Part shown: positions 54,996-63,214 of the stretch, piece after piece
How the letters are laid out: each line of letters starts with the position of its first letter
How positions within the stretch are numbered: position 1 is the first letter of the stretch
Origin: CALRWV02 sp943371965
GTDB lineage: Bacteria; Bacteroidota; JABWAT01
Direction: 5' to 3'
Assembly: GCA_943371965.1 (NCBI GenBank)
Contig: CALRWV020000002.1
Coordinates: forward strand, 186,001 to 250,000
DNA length: 64,000 bases
The notes under the pieces: generated by a model
The model's input: the letters and a program-made list of their open reading frames with translations, nothing else
The model's database searches: none
What the model was told of the DNA's origin: nothing
Position numbers and translations under genes: made by a program

Positions 54996-55211
54996 TTAGT
55001 TACGGACTATTTTGTAAAAGATGTCGTACATGGTGAGTTTACTGAAGAATTGGGTTTTATCGAACTGGTCTTTTAACTCAAGAACAATATCAATTCCGTT
55101 TTCAGATTTCATCATCTGCTTCGGATTCATTTCATACTGCCCCATAAGTTCAACAAGAAGATCCAATTCCAATTCCGTTGAACAATGCAACTGAACCAAA
55201 CTTCCGTTCAT
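54996..55211 (-). CDS. Small hypothetical protein (71 aa)
   Basis: The ATG is preceded by AGGGAAGAAG, a good ribosome-binding site. The acidic, non-repetitive sequence (STELELDLLVELMGQYEMNP, GIDIVLELKDQFDKTQF) looks protein-like. No family was recognised. The flanks 54931-54995 and 55212-55377 hold nothing else I can support. Confidence 0.5.
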   Translation of the reverse strand: MNGSLVQLHCSTELELDLLVELMGQYEMNPKQMMKSENGIDIVLELKDQFDKTQFFSKLTMYDIFYKIVRN

Positions 55212-55377
55212 GACTTCTTCCCTGTTAATTCAATTCCTGTTGAAGCAAAAATTGTACCTGGTAAGAAACGTTAACAGCAGAATAAGATTTAATGGTTCCC
55301 GAATTATTTGATGTAGCTTAATTTTGACAGTGTTCAGATTTAAGTACAGTGGAATGTAAATTAATGCAATTTCGACT

Positions 55378-56790
55378 TCAGGATTCAGACTTCCATTTTT
55401 CAAGCAATTTATTCAAAAGTTCCAAAGCGGCATCCCGTTCGTTCGGAATTTCACCTTCGATAATCGCTTCTTCGATTGCTTTCTTAAATTTCCCAACCAA
55501 TGGAGATGCCGGGATTTGGCAAATTTCCATAATATCTTGTCCTGAAACTGGAGGTTGCCAGGAACGCATTTGATCTTTTTCTTCAACTTCCTTCATTTTG
55601 GAAATTACACGTTCATAATTATCCCAGTACTTTTGCTTCCGGGCATAACTTTTTGTCGTAATATCAGCACGGCAAAGTTTCATCAGATCTTCAATGTCTT
55701 CTCCGGCTTCAAACAATACACGTCTGATGGCAGAATCAGTAATTTCATCTTTGATCAGCGCAATCGGGCGCAAGTGAAGTCTAACCAGTTTCTGGACATA
55801 CTTCATGTGCTCAAACGGAAGTTTCATTTTTTTAAACTGTTCCGGAATCATTCTTGCACCCAAATCATCGTGTCCATGAAACGACCAACCGTGACCGGGT
55901 GTAAACCGTTTTGTTTTGGGTTTTGCAATATCATGCCAGAGCGCCGAAAGACGAAGCCAAACATTGTCTGTTGTGGTACAGATATTATCCAAAACCTGAA
56001 GGGTGTGAAAGAAAGTATCTTTGTGACCATAACCGTCTTTTTGCTCAATACCAACCATTTTCACAAGTTCAGGATGAAGGACCGGAAGTACCCCGGTTTC
56101 ATGCATCAGAACAAATCCGACCGATGGTTTTTCCGATTTCAGAATCTTTAGAAACTCTTCCGTGATTCGCTCCTGCGAAATTATGGAAAGACGGTCTTTC
56201 ACTTTTCCAATTGCAGAAATGGAATCTGGATGAAGCTGATAATTCAATTGTGTCGCAAAACGGATTCCACGCAAAATTCTCAACGGATCATCATCAAACG
56301 TAACAACCGGATCAAGCGGAGTTCTCAGCAGCTTTCCTTCTATATCTGAAAGTCCGTTGTAAGGATCGAACAGATCACCGAAGTTTTCTTCATTCAGTGA
56401 AATTGCCATTGCATTGATGGTGAAATCACGGCGCGACAAATCTTCTTCCAGATTTCCAGGAGCGACTGTTGGGTTCCTTGTTCCTCGTTCGAAATAGGCT
56501 TCTTTTCTTGCACCAACAAATTCGAGCTGAAAATCATGATATGGAACCATCGCAGTTCCAAACGATTCAAACGTAACCACTTTTTTGATATGAAGTTTTA
56601 TTGCAACCTGTTCCGCCAGTTCAATTCCACTGCCGATTGAAACAAAATCAATATCTTTCTGAATCCGCCCCAGAATTAAATCTCTAACAAATCCACCAAC
56701 GACATAGACCTGAACATTCTTTTCCTTTGCTGCTTCTGCAACAACAGAAAAGATTTTATTTTCAGAAAGTTCGCTTTTAAAATTTTTCAT
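55378..56790 (-). CDS. CCA tRNA nucleotidyltransferase with HD domain
   Basis: Class II nucleotidyltransferase: GGFVRDLILGRIQKDIDFVSIG (GG and the DxD metal site), RRDFTINAMAISL and DDDPLRILRGIRFATQL (template Arg region), then an HD domain with LSALWHDIAKPKTKRF. This layout in Bacteroidota is the CCA-adding enzyme; a poly(A) polymerase relative is the alternative. 470 aa. Monocistronic. Confidence 0.92.
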   Translation of the reverse strand: MKNFKSELSENKIFSVVAEAAKEKNVQVYVVGGFVRDLILGRIQKDIDFVSIGSGIELAEQVAIKLHIKKVVTFESFGTAMVPYHDFQLEFVGARKEAYFERGTRNPTVAPGNLEEDLSRRDFTINAMAISLNEENFGDLFDPYNGLSDIEGKLLRTPLDPVVTFDDDPLRILRGIRFATQLNYQLHPDSISAIGKVKDRLSIISQERITEEFLKILKSEKPSVGFVLMHETGVLPVLHPELVKMVGIEQKDGYGHKDTFFHTLQVLDNICTTTDNVWLRLSALWHDIAKPKTKRFTPGHGWSFHGHDDLGARMIPEQFKKMKLPFEHMKYVQKLVRLHLRPIALIKDEITDSAIRRVLFEAGEDIEDLMKLCRADITTKSYARKQKYWDNYERVISKMKEVEEKDQMRSWQPPVSGQDIMEICQIPASPLVGKFKKAIEEAIIEGEIPNERDAALELLNKLLEKWKSES

Positions 56791-56863
56791 ACTTAATACA
56801 ATGGCACACTGTTAACACAGATTTTTATGATTTTCACAGAGCAATAATTATTAATTCGTAATT

Positions 56864-56893
56864 TCAGCCGGAGGCTGATCAGCCTCCGGCTGA
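56864..56893. repeat. Perfect 30-bp GC-rich palindrome downstream of hemG
   Basis: TCAGCCGGAGGCTGA is followed directly by TCAGCCTCCGGCTGA. It lies 6 nt past the hemG stop on the minus strand and is flanked by CGTAATT on both sides. Likely a terminator or REP-type unit. Confidence 0.7.
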
Positions 56894-56898
56894 CGTAA

Positions 56899-58266
56899 TT
56901 AATTTTTCTCCGCCCAATTGAAACTGTTTTTGATACAGTCGTTGATTCCAATTCCATCTTTCCAGTTTCCAAGCAGATGGAGGTTTTTGTACTTTTTGTT
57001 CAACTCAAAAATCTGCTGTATCGTTTCTGAGTGTCCAACATTGTACTGCGGAATTGCGTGTTGCCATTTTTTCACCCGGATAACATCAGGTTTTTGTTCT
57101 ATTTTCAGAAATGATTTCATCGATTCTAGTGCTATTTCTGTGAGTTCGCCTTCAGTTTTTTCAACAATTTCTTCATGATGTGCACCACCCATCATCACCG
57201 TAACATTCATTCCGCCTTCCGGAGAAACGTGATCAAATGTGCCAGAATTGAAAATCACACCCAATATGTTTTTGTTCTGGTTGAACGGAACCAGAAACCC
57301 AAATCCATCAACATTTGGAGTAAATTTTCTGTAGCCGAAATTCACAACTGCAACCGGCACATAATCAATTTTTATCAGAGCCTGTGACAAGTCATGATCC
57401 AGATTTCTAAGCTGGTTTCCTGTTACAAATGCAGGGGTTGAAAATGCAAGATGATCAACCAAAATCTTTCTGGAATCATTTAAAGTCAGATCCCATAATT
57501 CCCCGTTTTTTTCGATGTGGGTAATATGCTGGTTGAGATACAAATTCTTCCTGAACGGTTTTGCCAACGTTTCTGCAAACCGCTGCAAACCACCACGGAC
57601 AGTAAAAAAACGTCCTTTCGGAAGTTTCGGATGCGTTAATCTCCGGAGATCATTCATGCGGACAAATTTTCTTTCCTTCCGCATTTTCAATATTCCACTA
57701 ACAACCGAACCATGATTTTTTTCCGCAAGATACACGGATGGGAAAACAGATTTCACAGAAAGCTTTGAAATATCACCGGCCCAAATTCCGGTTACAAAAG
57801 CATCAACAAGATGATGTGTTATGTGCTGACCAAAACGCCGTTCAAAAAACTGCTGAACCGTTTCATCTTCAGAAACCGGTTTGCTGACCAATTTTCTTTC
57901 TCTTAAGATTGAACCGAAAACACCCTTCATCAGAGGCGAACGAAAAATATTAAAAACTCCACCTCCCAATTGCTCCAGTTTGTCACGAAACCAAACAAAG
58001 CGTTTTGATGATGTCTTTTTTCCCGGTATTAAAGTTGACCATGAATTTGCAGATTCCAGCAAATGAAAAAAAGCATGTGAGTTTTTCAAAACTCCGCGTG
58101 GCCCGTATTCAAAAATAAAACTATCCAGCTCTTCAGAATTGAAATTTCCTCCAACCCGGCTGTTGGCTTCAATCAGATGAATTTCTGCGTTCGGATATTT
58201 TTTGCTGATAAAATGTGCTGCCGATAATCCTGAAATTCCGGTTCCAACAATTGCGATCGATCTCAT
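56899..58266 (-). CDS. Protoporphyrinogen oxidase (HemY/HemG-type flavoprotein)
   Basis: FAD-dependent six-electron oxidation of protoporphyrinogen IX (or coproporphyrinogen III) in haem synthesis. Dinucleotide motif IAIVGTGISGLSAAHFI, RVGGNFNSEE, KRFVWFRDKLEQLGG and C-terminal NLHLLGNWKDGIGINDCIKN match the family. 455 aa from MRSIAIVGTG; an upstream in-frame ATG adds 20 unlikely residues. No other haem gene is adjacent. Confidence 0.9.
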   Translation of the reverse strand: MRSIAIVGTGISGLSAAHFISKKYPNAEIHLIEANSRVGGNFNSEELDSFIFEYGPRGVLKNSHAFFHLLESANSWSTLIPGKKTSSKRFVWFRDKLEQLGGGVFNIFRSPLMKGVFGSILRERKLVSKPVSEDETVQQFFERRFGQHITHHLVDAFVTGIWAGDISKLSVKSVFPSVYLAEKNHGSVVSGILKMRKERKFVRMNDLRRLTHPKLPKGRFFTVRGGLQRFAETLAKPFRKNLYLNQHITHIEKNGELWDLTLNDSRKILVDHLAFSTPAFVTGNQLRNLDHDLSQALIKIDYVPVAVVNFGYRKFTPNVDGFGFLVPFNQNKNILGVIFNSGTFDHVSPEGGMNVTVMMGGAHHEEIVEKTEGELTEIALESMKSFLKIEQKPDVIRVKKWQHAIPQYNVGHSETIQQIFELNKKYKNLHLLGNWKDGIGINDCIKNSFNWAEKN

Positions 58267-58372
58267 TTTCTGTTTTCCTGAATAATCTCCGAAAATAAGA
58301 AATCCGTCTGTCAATTCAGTAGTCACTTGACTGAATTCAGCTTATTTTTGCATGAGAACAAAATATAAATGG

Positions 58373-58392
58373 ATTCCCGTTTTCACGGGAAT
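58373..58392. repeat. ATTCCCGT-TTTC-ACGGGAAT hairpin element
   Basis: Perfect 8-bp stem and 4-nt loop, in the phrase GGATTCCCGTTTTCACGGGA followed by ATGACAGA. The reading frame through it encodes SRFHGND, a peptide often mis-annotated at the start of genes next to this repeat type. Confidence 0.65.
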
Positions 58393-58404
58393 GACAGATC
58401 GAAC

Positions 58405-58827
58405 ATGAAACTGACTGAAACAGACAAGGAACTTTTGGAACGTGAATTTCTTTTTTCCACGTCACGCTCACAGGGTGCCGGTGGACAAAACGTCAATAAA
58501 GTTGAAACGAAAGTTGAATTGATCTGGAATCTTTCCGAAAGTCTTGTTTTTGATGACAGACAGAAAACAGTCATTTCAGAATTTGTTTCTTCCAAACTTA
58601 CCAAAGAAGGTTTGCTCCAACTTTCTTCACAAAAAACCAGATCACAGCTTAAAAACAAGGAAGATGTAGTTTCGAAATTTTTTGACCTGATTGAAAAAGC
58701 ACTGAAACCCAAAATAAAAAGGAAAGCAACCAAGCCTTCCTTTGCTTCCAAACAGGAACGGATTGATGAAAAGAAAAAACGGTCATCTGTAAAAAAGCTC
58801 CGAACCCGTAATTTCAGTTCAGATTAA
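58405..58827 (+). CDS. arfB: Peptidyl-tRNA hydrolase ArfB-like ribosome rescue factor
   Basis: Release-factor-like GGQ protein that frees stalled ribosomes. The catalytic segment is RSQGAGGQNVNKVETKVEL, and the tail ERIDEKKKRSSVKKLRTRNF is basic, as needed to enter the empty mRNA channel. 140 aa from MKLTETDKELLE, the same size as E. coli ArfB. The 12 codons before it (through SRFHGND) belong to the hairpin repeat and should not be counted. Confidence 0.92.
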   Translation: MKLTETDKELLEREFLFSTSRSQGAGGQNVNKVETKVELIWNLSESLVFDDRQKTVISEFVSSKLTKEGLLQLSSQKTRSQLKNKEDVVSKFFDLIEKALKPKIKRKATKPSFASKQERIDEKKKRSSVKKLRTRNFSSD

Positions 58828-58833
58828 GTTTTT

Positions 58834-58889
58834 CTTGTTCCTATATCCTTCCTCCCTGTCCCTTTCTTCTGTTCCCTGTTAGTTTACTT
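58834..58889 (+). repeat. Pyrimidine-rich heptamer array after arfB
   Basis: Eight 7-base units in register, nearly all starting with C: CTTGTTC, CTATATC, CTTCCTC, then CCTGTCC, CTTTCTT, CTGTTCC, CTGTTAG and TTTACTT. It begins 6 nt past the arfB stop. Confidence 0.65.
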
Positions 58890-58903
58890 GCCCCAAAATT
58901 TGT

Positions 58904-58911
58904 TATCTTTG
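58904..58911 (+). promoter_or_regulatory. Candidate -7 box for the 58940 gene
   Basis: TATCTTTG matches TAnnTTTG, 28 nt before the ATG; TTAG sits 21 nt upstream in place of TTTG, inside the heptamer array. Confidence 0.5.
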
Positions 58912-58939
58912 CCACGACTTAAAATATTCTGAGGGTAAA

Positions 58940-59404
58940 ATGTCGAATCCTGTTCTTGAATCCGTTTTTGAATCAAAAAAGAATCTTATTGAAAGCTTTT
59001 TCGGCTTATTCAGCGGAACAGGTGCTTTTTCTTTGTATGCCAATGATGTTACCTGGCTTTTAAGCAAGGCAAAAGGAAACATGAATCCTGAATTTTTTCA
59101 ACTTCTTTCCAACATTTCAAATGTAACCTCAACAGGTGATCAGGTTACTTTCAATGTCGGAAAAAAGGTTTCTACAGCGCTAAATATTGGTGGAATGCCA
59201 TTAAATCTTACAACTGCCGAAACCATTACCGCAAAAGTGAATCAGACAGCCATGTCACTTGTTGATATTAAAGGACTTACCGCATCAATGGGATTTATGA
59301 ATATTGATTTGAGAGGTGTGAAATTCAAGCGCGACGGAAATGCCTTTTTCGTTGATCTTGATACTCCAATGAAAACCTTTTCAATCAAAATTCCGGTCAT
59401 TTAA
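58940..59404 (+). CDS. Hypothetical protein (154 aa)
   Basis: No signal peptide or TM helix. A helical N-terminal third (ESVFESKKNLIESFFGLFSG) is followed by a beta-rich part (STGDQVTFNVGKKVSTALNI, NIDLRGVKFKRDG). No family was recognised. A TAnnTTTG promoter and GAGGG before the ATG support expression. It precedes another hypothetical gene by 3 nt. Confidence 0.7.
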   Translation: MSNPVLESVFESKKNLIESFFGLFSGTGAFSLYANDVTWLLSKAKGNMNPEFFQLLSNISNVTSTGDQVTFNVGKKVSTALNIGGMPLNLTTAETITAKVNQTAMSLVDIKGLTASMGFMNIDLRGVKFKRDGNAFFVDLDTPMKTFSIKIPVI

Positions 59405-59407
59405 ATT

Positions 59408-59800
59408 ATGCACAGTCTCAAAGACCTTCAGGATGATCATCTTCTTTCAGTTCTTGAATCAGCTTATCTCAGTGTTCAAACAGACGAAACCGTAGCATCA
59501 CAGTGCAAAGACGGTGATGTTTTTTCTGTAATGATTTTGAATCCGACCGTTATAGCCTTCACTGTTTCTTTTTCAGAAAACAAACTTCACTGGAAAATCG
59601 GGACTGACGGTGAATGTCCCTCAATCATCTGGAAGGAAAAAAAGCACTTTCTGGAATGGCTTGAAGGAAAACGCGGAATCCTGAAGCTGGTGATGATGCA
59701 AAAATTCAAAGTTCACGGAAAAATTCCGGTTTGGGTCAATGCCCTGAATCTCCCTCTCCGAAAATATATTGCAGAAAAAGTGCTTCTCGGGAAATCGTGA
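59408..59800 (+). CDS. Hypothetical protein (130 aa), possibly SCP2-like fold
   Basis: Starts 3 nt after the previous stop, so clearly co-translated. The second half (TFSVSFSENKLHWKIG-like strands, then WKEKKHFLEWLEGKRG and LKLVMMQKFKVHGKIPVWVN) loosely resembles the sterol-carrier-protein-2 pattern, where a hydrophobic groove is built by strands and a helix; this is low-certainty. The partner at 58940 suggests a two-protein unit. Confidence 0.65.
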   Translation: MHSLKDLQDDHLLSVLESAYLSVQTDETVASQCKDGDVFSVMILNPTVIAFTVSFSENKLHWKIGTDGECPSIIWKEKKHFLEWLEGKRGILKLVMMQKFKVHGKIPVWVNALNLPLRKYIAEKVLLGKS

Positions 59801-59813
59801 GATTCTCAACTAT

Positions 59814-59862
59814 CTACTTGCTACTAGCTACTAGCCACTAACTACTCACCACTCACCATCTA
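59814..59862. repeat. Heptamer array between convergent genes, ending in the mqnD stop
   Basis: Seven units in register: CTACTTG, CTACTAG, CTACTAG, then CCACTAA, CTACTCA, CCACTCA and CCATCTA. The last three bases are the complement of the mqnD TAG stop, so the array has supplied or absorbed the stop codon. Confidence 0.75.
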
Positions 59863-60714
59863 CGGCGCATATTCCAAAACCACTTTGTGCGGAATAATTT
59901 TATTTTCAAATCCCAAATCCATCAGTAATTGAGCTGACTTTCTAACATCATCCGTAAATTCATAGGTATCCTGATTGGCATAAAGCGTTAAATACGTATC
60001 AACCATGCCGTAACTTTCCAATTCTTTGATTCCCCGTTTATCAGCTTTCATCCATTCTTTAATCATTTCATCGCGGTGATCAAGCGAATATCTGATGCTC
60101 CGTTTCAGAATCCGCGAAACGTTTTCAATATGTTTTTCACCCAGATTTTTCCGGATAACATTCACACCCAACGGAAGCGGAAGCTGATAGTTTGCAAACC
60201 ACCATTTCCCGATATCTTCAACCAAGTGCAAACCGCGGCTTTGGTAAAACAGCCTTCCTTCGTGAATCAAAAGTCCGGCATCCACATTTCCTTTTTCAAT
60301 TTCATCAAAGATTTTATAAAATGGTTCGATGGGAACAATTGCCGGTTTCAAATCAGGAATCATCAATTTCAAAACCAGAAAAGCGGTTGTCTGAAGTCCG
60401 GGAATGGCGATAGTTTTTCCGGAAAGATCAGATAAATTTTTTGGCTCTTTGGTGATCAGAACCGGACCGTAATTTCTTCCAACCGATGCACCATGCGGAA
60501 GCAGCAGATAATTTTTGGCGAAGTAAGCATACGCATGAAACGAAACTGCCGATACATCAACCCGATTATTTTCTGAAACTATTTCATTTAATTTTTGTGT
60601 ATCATGTGTTTGGGGAATAAATTCGTATCCATCGGTTTCAATCAAACCCGAAATGGCGGGATGAAACATAAAAAAATCATCTGAATCTGGACTGTAAGCC
60701 AATCTAATCTGCAT
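59860..60714 (-). CDS. mqnD: 1,4-dihydroxy-6-naphthoate synthase (futalosine pathway)
   Basis: Periplasmic-binding-protein-fold enzyme acting on cyclic dehypoxanthine futalosine in menaquinone synthesis. Substrate motifs: LAYSPDSDDFFMFHPA, VSFHAYAYFAKNYLLLPHGA, and NVDAGLLIHEGRLFYQSRGL. 284 aa from MQIRLAYSPDSDD. Its start codon overlaps that of mqnB by 2 bp on the opposite strand, so each promoter must lie inside the other gene, unless longer starts are used. Confidence 0.92.
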   Translation of the reverse strand: MQIRLAYSPDSDDFFMFHPAISGLIETDGYEFIPQTHDTQKLNEIVSENNRVDVSAVSFHAYAYFAKNYLLLPHGASVGRNYGPVLITKEPKNLSDLSGKTIAIPGLQTTAFLVLKLMIPDLKPAIVPIEPFYKIFDEIEKGNVDAGLLIHEGRLFYQSRGLHLVEDIGKWWFANYQLPLPLGVNVIRKNLGEKHIENVSRILKRSIRYSLDHRDEMIKEWMKADKRGIKELESYGMVDTYLTLYANQDTYEFTDDVRKSAQLLMDLGFENKIIPHKVVLEYAP

Positions 60715-61321
60715 GGAAAAACCTGTTTTAATTTTATCTGCTGTTGAACGCGAACAAAAGTACATCAAAGAAAAGTCATTTTCGAAAAATGTTATTTTTA
60801 AAACGGTTGGAATCGGCTCAGTTGAAGCTGCAATCAATTCTGCGTTACTGATTTCTGACTTGAAACCGCAATCAGTTTATTTTCTGGGATCGGCCGGATT
60901 TTATTCTGAAACATATCTTTCAATTGGTGATGTTGCTCTCGGATATATTTATCATTTTGGCGATTTGGGTCAGGTTCAGAATCAATCGTACAAGCCGGAA
61001 ATCATGAATCTACCGATCGAAACTTCAACCTTTTGTCTGACAGAAAAGTTTTCTTTCAAAGTAAAAAATTGTTCGGTCGTTACCGTTCCTTCGATAACAA
61101 AAAATGATGAGTTGTCTGGAAAAATAAAAGCATTTTTCAAAGCGGAAGTTGAACATCTTGAAGTTTATTCAACTGCAAAAAACTGTTCTGATTTTCAGAT
61201 TCCGTTTTACAGCGTTTTGGGGTTGAGCAATGAAGTTGGAATCCATTCACACGAACAATGGCTTAAAAATCAGGATTTGGCGTTGGAACATGCGAGTGAG
61301 GTTTTGGGGAAAATTGTCTGA
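60713..61321 (+). CDS. mqnB: Futalosine hydrolase
   Basis: Nucleosidase of the futalosine pathway (releases hypoxanthine). 202 aa with the nucleoside-phosphorylase fold cues TVGIGSVEAAINSAL, VYFLGSAGFYSE, and the active-site region SNEVGIHSHEQW. Divergent from mqnD, a pathway partner, with overlapping start codons (shared CATG). mqnA and mqnC are elsewhere. Confidence 0.85.
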   Translation: MEKPVLILSAVEREQKYIKEKSFSKNVIFKTVGIGSVEAAINSALLISDLKPQSVYFLGSAGFYSETYLSIGDVALGYIYHFGDLGQVQNQSYKPEIMNLPIETSTFCLTEKFSFKVKNCSVVTVPSITKNDELSGKIKAFFKAEVEHLEVYSTAKNCSDFQIPFYSVLGLSNEVGIHSHEQWLKNQDLALEHASEVLGKIV

Positions 61322-61328
61322 ACAAATA

Positions 61329-62177
61329 TCAAATAAATTCTTCAGGGATTAGTACAGTAATAATTCCAAATCCCCCTAAAGAAATTACCTGTTCAATTAA
61401 TTTCATATCTTTTTTTGAATTTATTGTTATATTTTCAAACCAATCAACTGCACATGCAGAATAATCAAAGAAATTACCGCTATTTGGTTTTATCCCATTT
61501 ATAGCTAATTTGGTGGCACAATCTTTTGGTAAATCTGCTTTATCTTTGATTGAACAATAATAACTTGACCAAAATTTATCTTTCGAAAAAAAAATCCATT
61601 CTCGATTACTTCCTCTCCAAAACATCACTACAATTGGAATAATACTTAACTGAACATATCTGATAATAGTTGTCTTAAATGAAGTGTTAAATATTTTTTG
61701 AAGTTTAAAAATACCACAAATACCTTTTTCTTCTTGATATGCAATCTTTTCAAATCGTTTTTTGGGCATTAAAAGATTGGAGGAAAAAAGATCAGCTTCA
61801 TATTCTATTATTAACGGTGAGTTGTATTCGCAAAATGATGGGTGGGAAGGGGCTTTCCCATGCTTTAAAGCATTCCGATGCTCATCTATGAAATAATGAC
61901 CTAATTCATGACCCAATGTAAATCTTGCACGTGGCGAGTCTTCATAATCACATTTATCTAAATTAAGAAATATGTGAAATTGTCCATTTTTACACTCCAA
62001 TAGACCTTCAAATGCATTACTATATTTTCCATAATTATGAGTAATTGTATTTTTTTCCAAAATCCTCATAAAATCTAACGAGTTATCAATTGAATAATTA
62101 TCAGAAATAAATTCAGCGAGGTGAGAAATTTGTAATTCTCTTTCGACCGATATTTTTTGAAAACTATAATTTGGCAT
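61329..62177 (-). CDS. ImmA/IrrE-family metallopeptidase
   Basis: Zinc peptidase domain with FTLGHELGHYFIDEH (HExxH, His90 in this numbering) and a third-ligand candidate in LIIEYEADLFSSNLLMPKKR, the family pattern. The C-terminal ~130 residues (FWRGSNREWIFFSKDKFWSS, CSIKDKADLPKDCATKLAI) are unassigned, possibly a sensor. Relatives cleave repressors or anti-sigma-like proteins to switch on DNA-damage or mobile-element genes. It overlaps the small upstream gene by 14 nt; with the sigma factor it forms a three-gene unit. Visibly AT-richer than the mqn genes. Confidence 0.9.
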   Translation of the reverse strand: MPNYSFQKISVERELQISHLAEFISDNYSIDNSLDFMRILEKNTITHNYGKYSNAFEGLLECKNGQFHIFLNLDKCDYEDSPRARFTLGHELGHYFIDEHRNALKHGKAPSHPSFCEYNSPLIIEYEADLFSSNLLMPKKRFEKIAYQEEKGICGIFKLQKIFNTSFKTTIIRYVQLSIIPIVVMFWRGSNREWIFFSKDKFWSSYYCSIKDKADLPKDCATKLAINGIKPNSGNFFDYSACAVDWFENITINSKKDMKLIEQVISLGGFGIITVLIPEEFI

Positions 62178-62502
62178 CTTTATTTTTTTCCGCTTTTTGC
62201 CTATCCTCAATCATTTTATTTCTTACTTCTTCCGAAATTTCTCCTCCTTCTCTCGCTGCTTGTGCATATTCGTTATAACTTGAGGAGTTAATGTCAAATA
62301 CTTTGCCAATTAATCCTCTTTCTTTGAATACATTCGAATAGTCTTTTAATATTTCAGGTAGTATTATTTTACTTTTTTTAAACTCTATTTCTGTTTTCCT
62401 AACTTCTTCAAACGTTTTAGGTAGTTTCAAATCATGAGCATGTAGTGCATCATTGATTGACTCTTCATCAGGATGATATTCATTCTTTGATACATTATTC
62501 AT
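62164..62502 (-). CDS. Small charged protein between sigma factor and ImmA/IrrE peptidase
   Basis: 112 aa, mostly helical and highly charged (KTFEEVRKTEIEFKKSKIIL, GGEISEEVRNKMIEDRQKAE), no TM and no HTH that I can see. It starts 9 nt after the sigma gene and its end overlaps the peptidase start, so the three are one transcript. By analogy with ImmR/ImmA-type pairs it could be the cleaved inhibitor (anti-sigma) of the sigma factor, or a peptidase adaptor; this is inference only. Confidence 0.75.
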   Translation of the reverse strand: MNNVSKNEYHPDEESINDALHAHDLKLPKTFEEVRKTEIEFKKSKIILPEILKDYSNVFKERGLIGKVFDINSSSYNEYAQAAREGGEISEEVRNKMIEDRQKAEKNKDAKL

Positions 62503-62511
62503 AATAATTTC

Positions 62512-63198
62512 CTATATGATTTTTTTAAGACTGGCTTTTTCTTTTATTTCTTTTATGATCCGATTTTTTATCAATCGAACATTGTCGGAAGTGGTATTAA
62601 ATGTTTCGCATAATTCTTTCATAACATCTCTTGGCAAATATTTATCTTTTTCATAGTAATCAAAATATGTCAAAATAATAATTCTGTCCCTTTCCTTAAG
62701 CGATTCAAGCACTTCTGTTATAATCTTGGTTTTCTCTGAGATGGGATATGATTGAAAAAAATTATCAGAATGATATTTGAATTGTTTCTCATATTCTTCA
62801 GAAAGACTTTCCTCGTCATGGTAAGAAAGAATACTTTTATTTTTAATATTTATCGTGTCAAAAAATAAATTCTCTGCTATCTGTGCTAACCAAGCATGAA
62901 TGTATTGTTCTTCTTTGTCTTTTTGATCTCTAGATATTGGTCTATAACTAGCTGCATGTTTAAATGCTTTTAAAAATGTATCCTGAACTAAAATATTTAC
63001 TAAATCAGGGTCATTTAACCTATTTGCGTAATGTTTATTAATAATGAAATAAATATATCGAACATGGCGACTATAAAATTCAGAAAATGCAGAATTTGCA
63101 ACTTCATGATCTTCTTTTTCCATAGACATGAAAACAATCAAATCCTCGTTATTTTCTTTTTCAAATTCAGAGGTGTTATTTTTTTTAATCAATTCCAT
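62512..63198 (-). CDS. Sigma-70-family (ECF-like) sigma factor of the ubiquitin-like island
   Basis: 228 aa. Region 2: FSEFYSRHVRYIYFIINKHY ... VQDTFLKAFKHAASY and HAWLAQIAENLFFDTI; region 4: LKERDRIIILTYFDYYEK ... TTSDNVRLIKNRIIKEI. A linker of about 50 residues between them (SILSYHDEESLSEEYEKQ) is long for an ECF. Start at MELIKKNNTSEF, with AAGG eight bases upstream. It heads the minus-strand operon, divergent from the multiubiquitin gene, and may drive it. Confidence 0.88.
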   Translation of the reverse strand: MELIKKNNTSEFEKENNEDLIVFMSMEKEDHEVANSAFSEFYSRHVRYIYFIINKHYANRLNDPDLVNILVQDTFLKAFKHAASYRPISRDQKDKEEQYIHAWLAQIAENLFFDTINIKNKSILSYHDEESLSEEYEKQFKYHSDNFFQSYPISEKTKIITEVLESLKERDRIIILTYFDYYEKDKYLPRDVMKELCETFNTTSDNVRLIKNRIIKEIKEKASLKKII

Positions 63199-63214
63199 TG
63201 TTAAGCCTTTTTGT

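Noticed and set aside
54837..55076. A 79-codon plus-strand frame downstream of the exported protein
   Set aside because: It crosses the REP-like hairpin and lies antisense to the better supported 71-aa minus-strand ORF; no ribosome-binding site.
55555..56151. A 198-codon open frame on the plus strand inside the CCA enzyme gene
   Set aside because: Antisense shadow; the sense strand holds all nucleotidyltransferase and HD motifs.
58369..58404. Longer start for arfB giving MDSRFHGNDRS
   Set aside because: Those codons are the hairpin repeat itself; the family length and start fit the ATG at 58405.
59814..59862. CRISPR array
   Set aside because: The repeats are 7 bp, contiguous and degenerate, without spacers.
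61329..62502. Classical toxin-antitoxin pair
   Set aside because: The small protein lacks toxin or antitoxin motifs and sits in a three-gene unit with a sigma factor; a switch model fits better.
61329..63198. Prophage or ICE regulatory module because of ImmA/IrrE
   Set aside because: No integrase, phage structural gene, HTH repressor or attachment repeat is visible; the partner is a sigma factor and a multiubiquitin gene instead.
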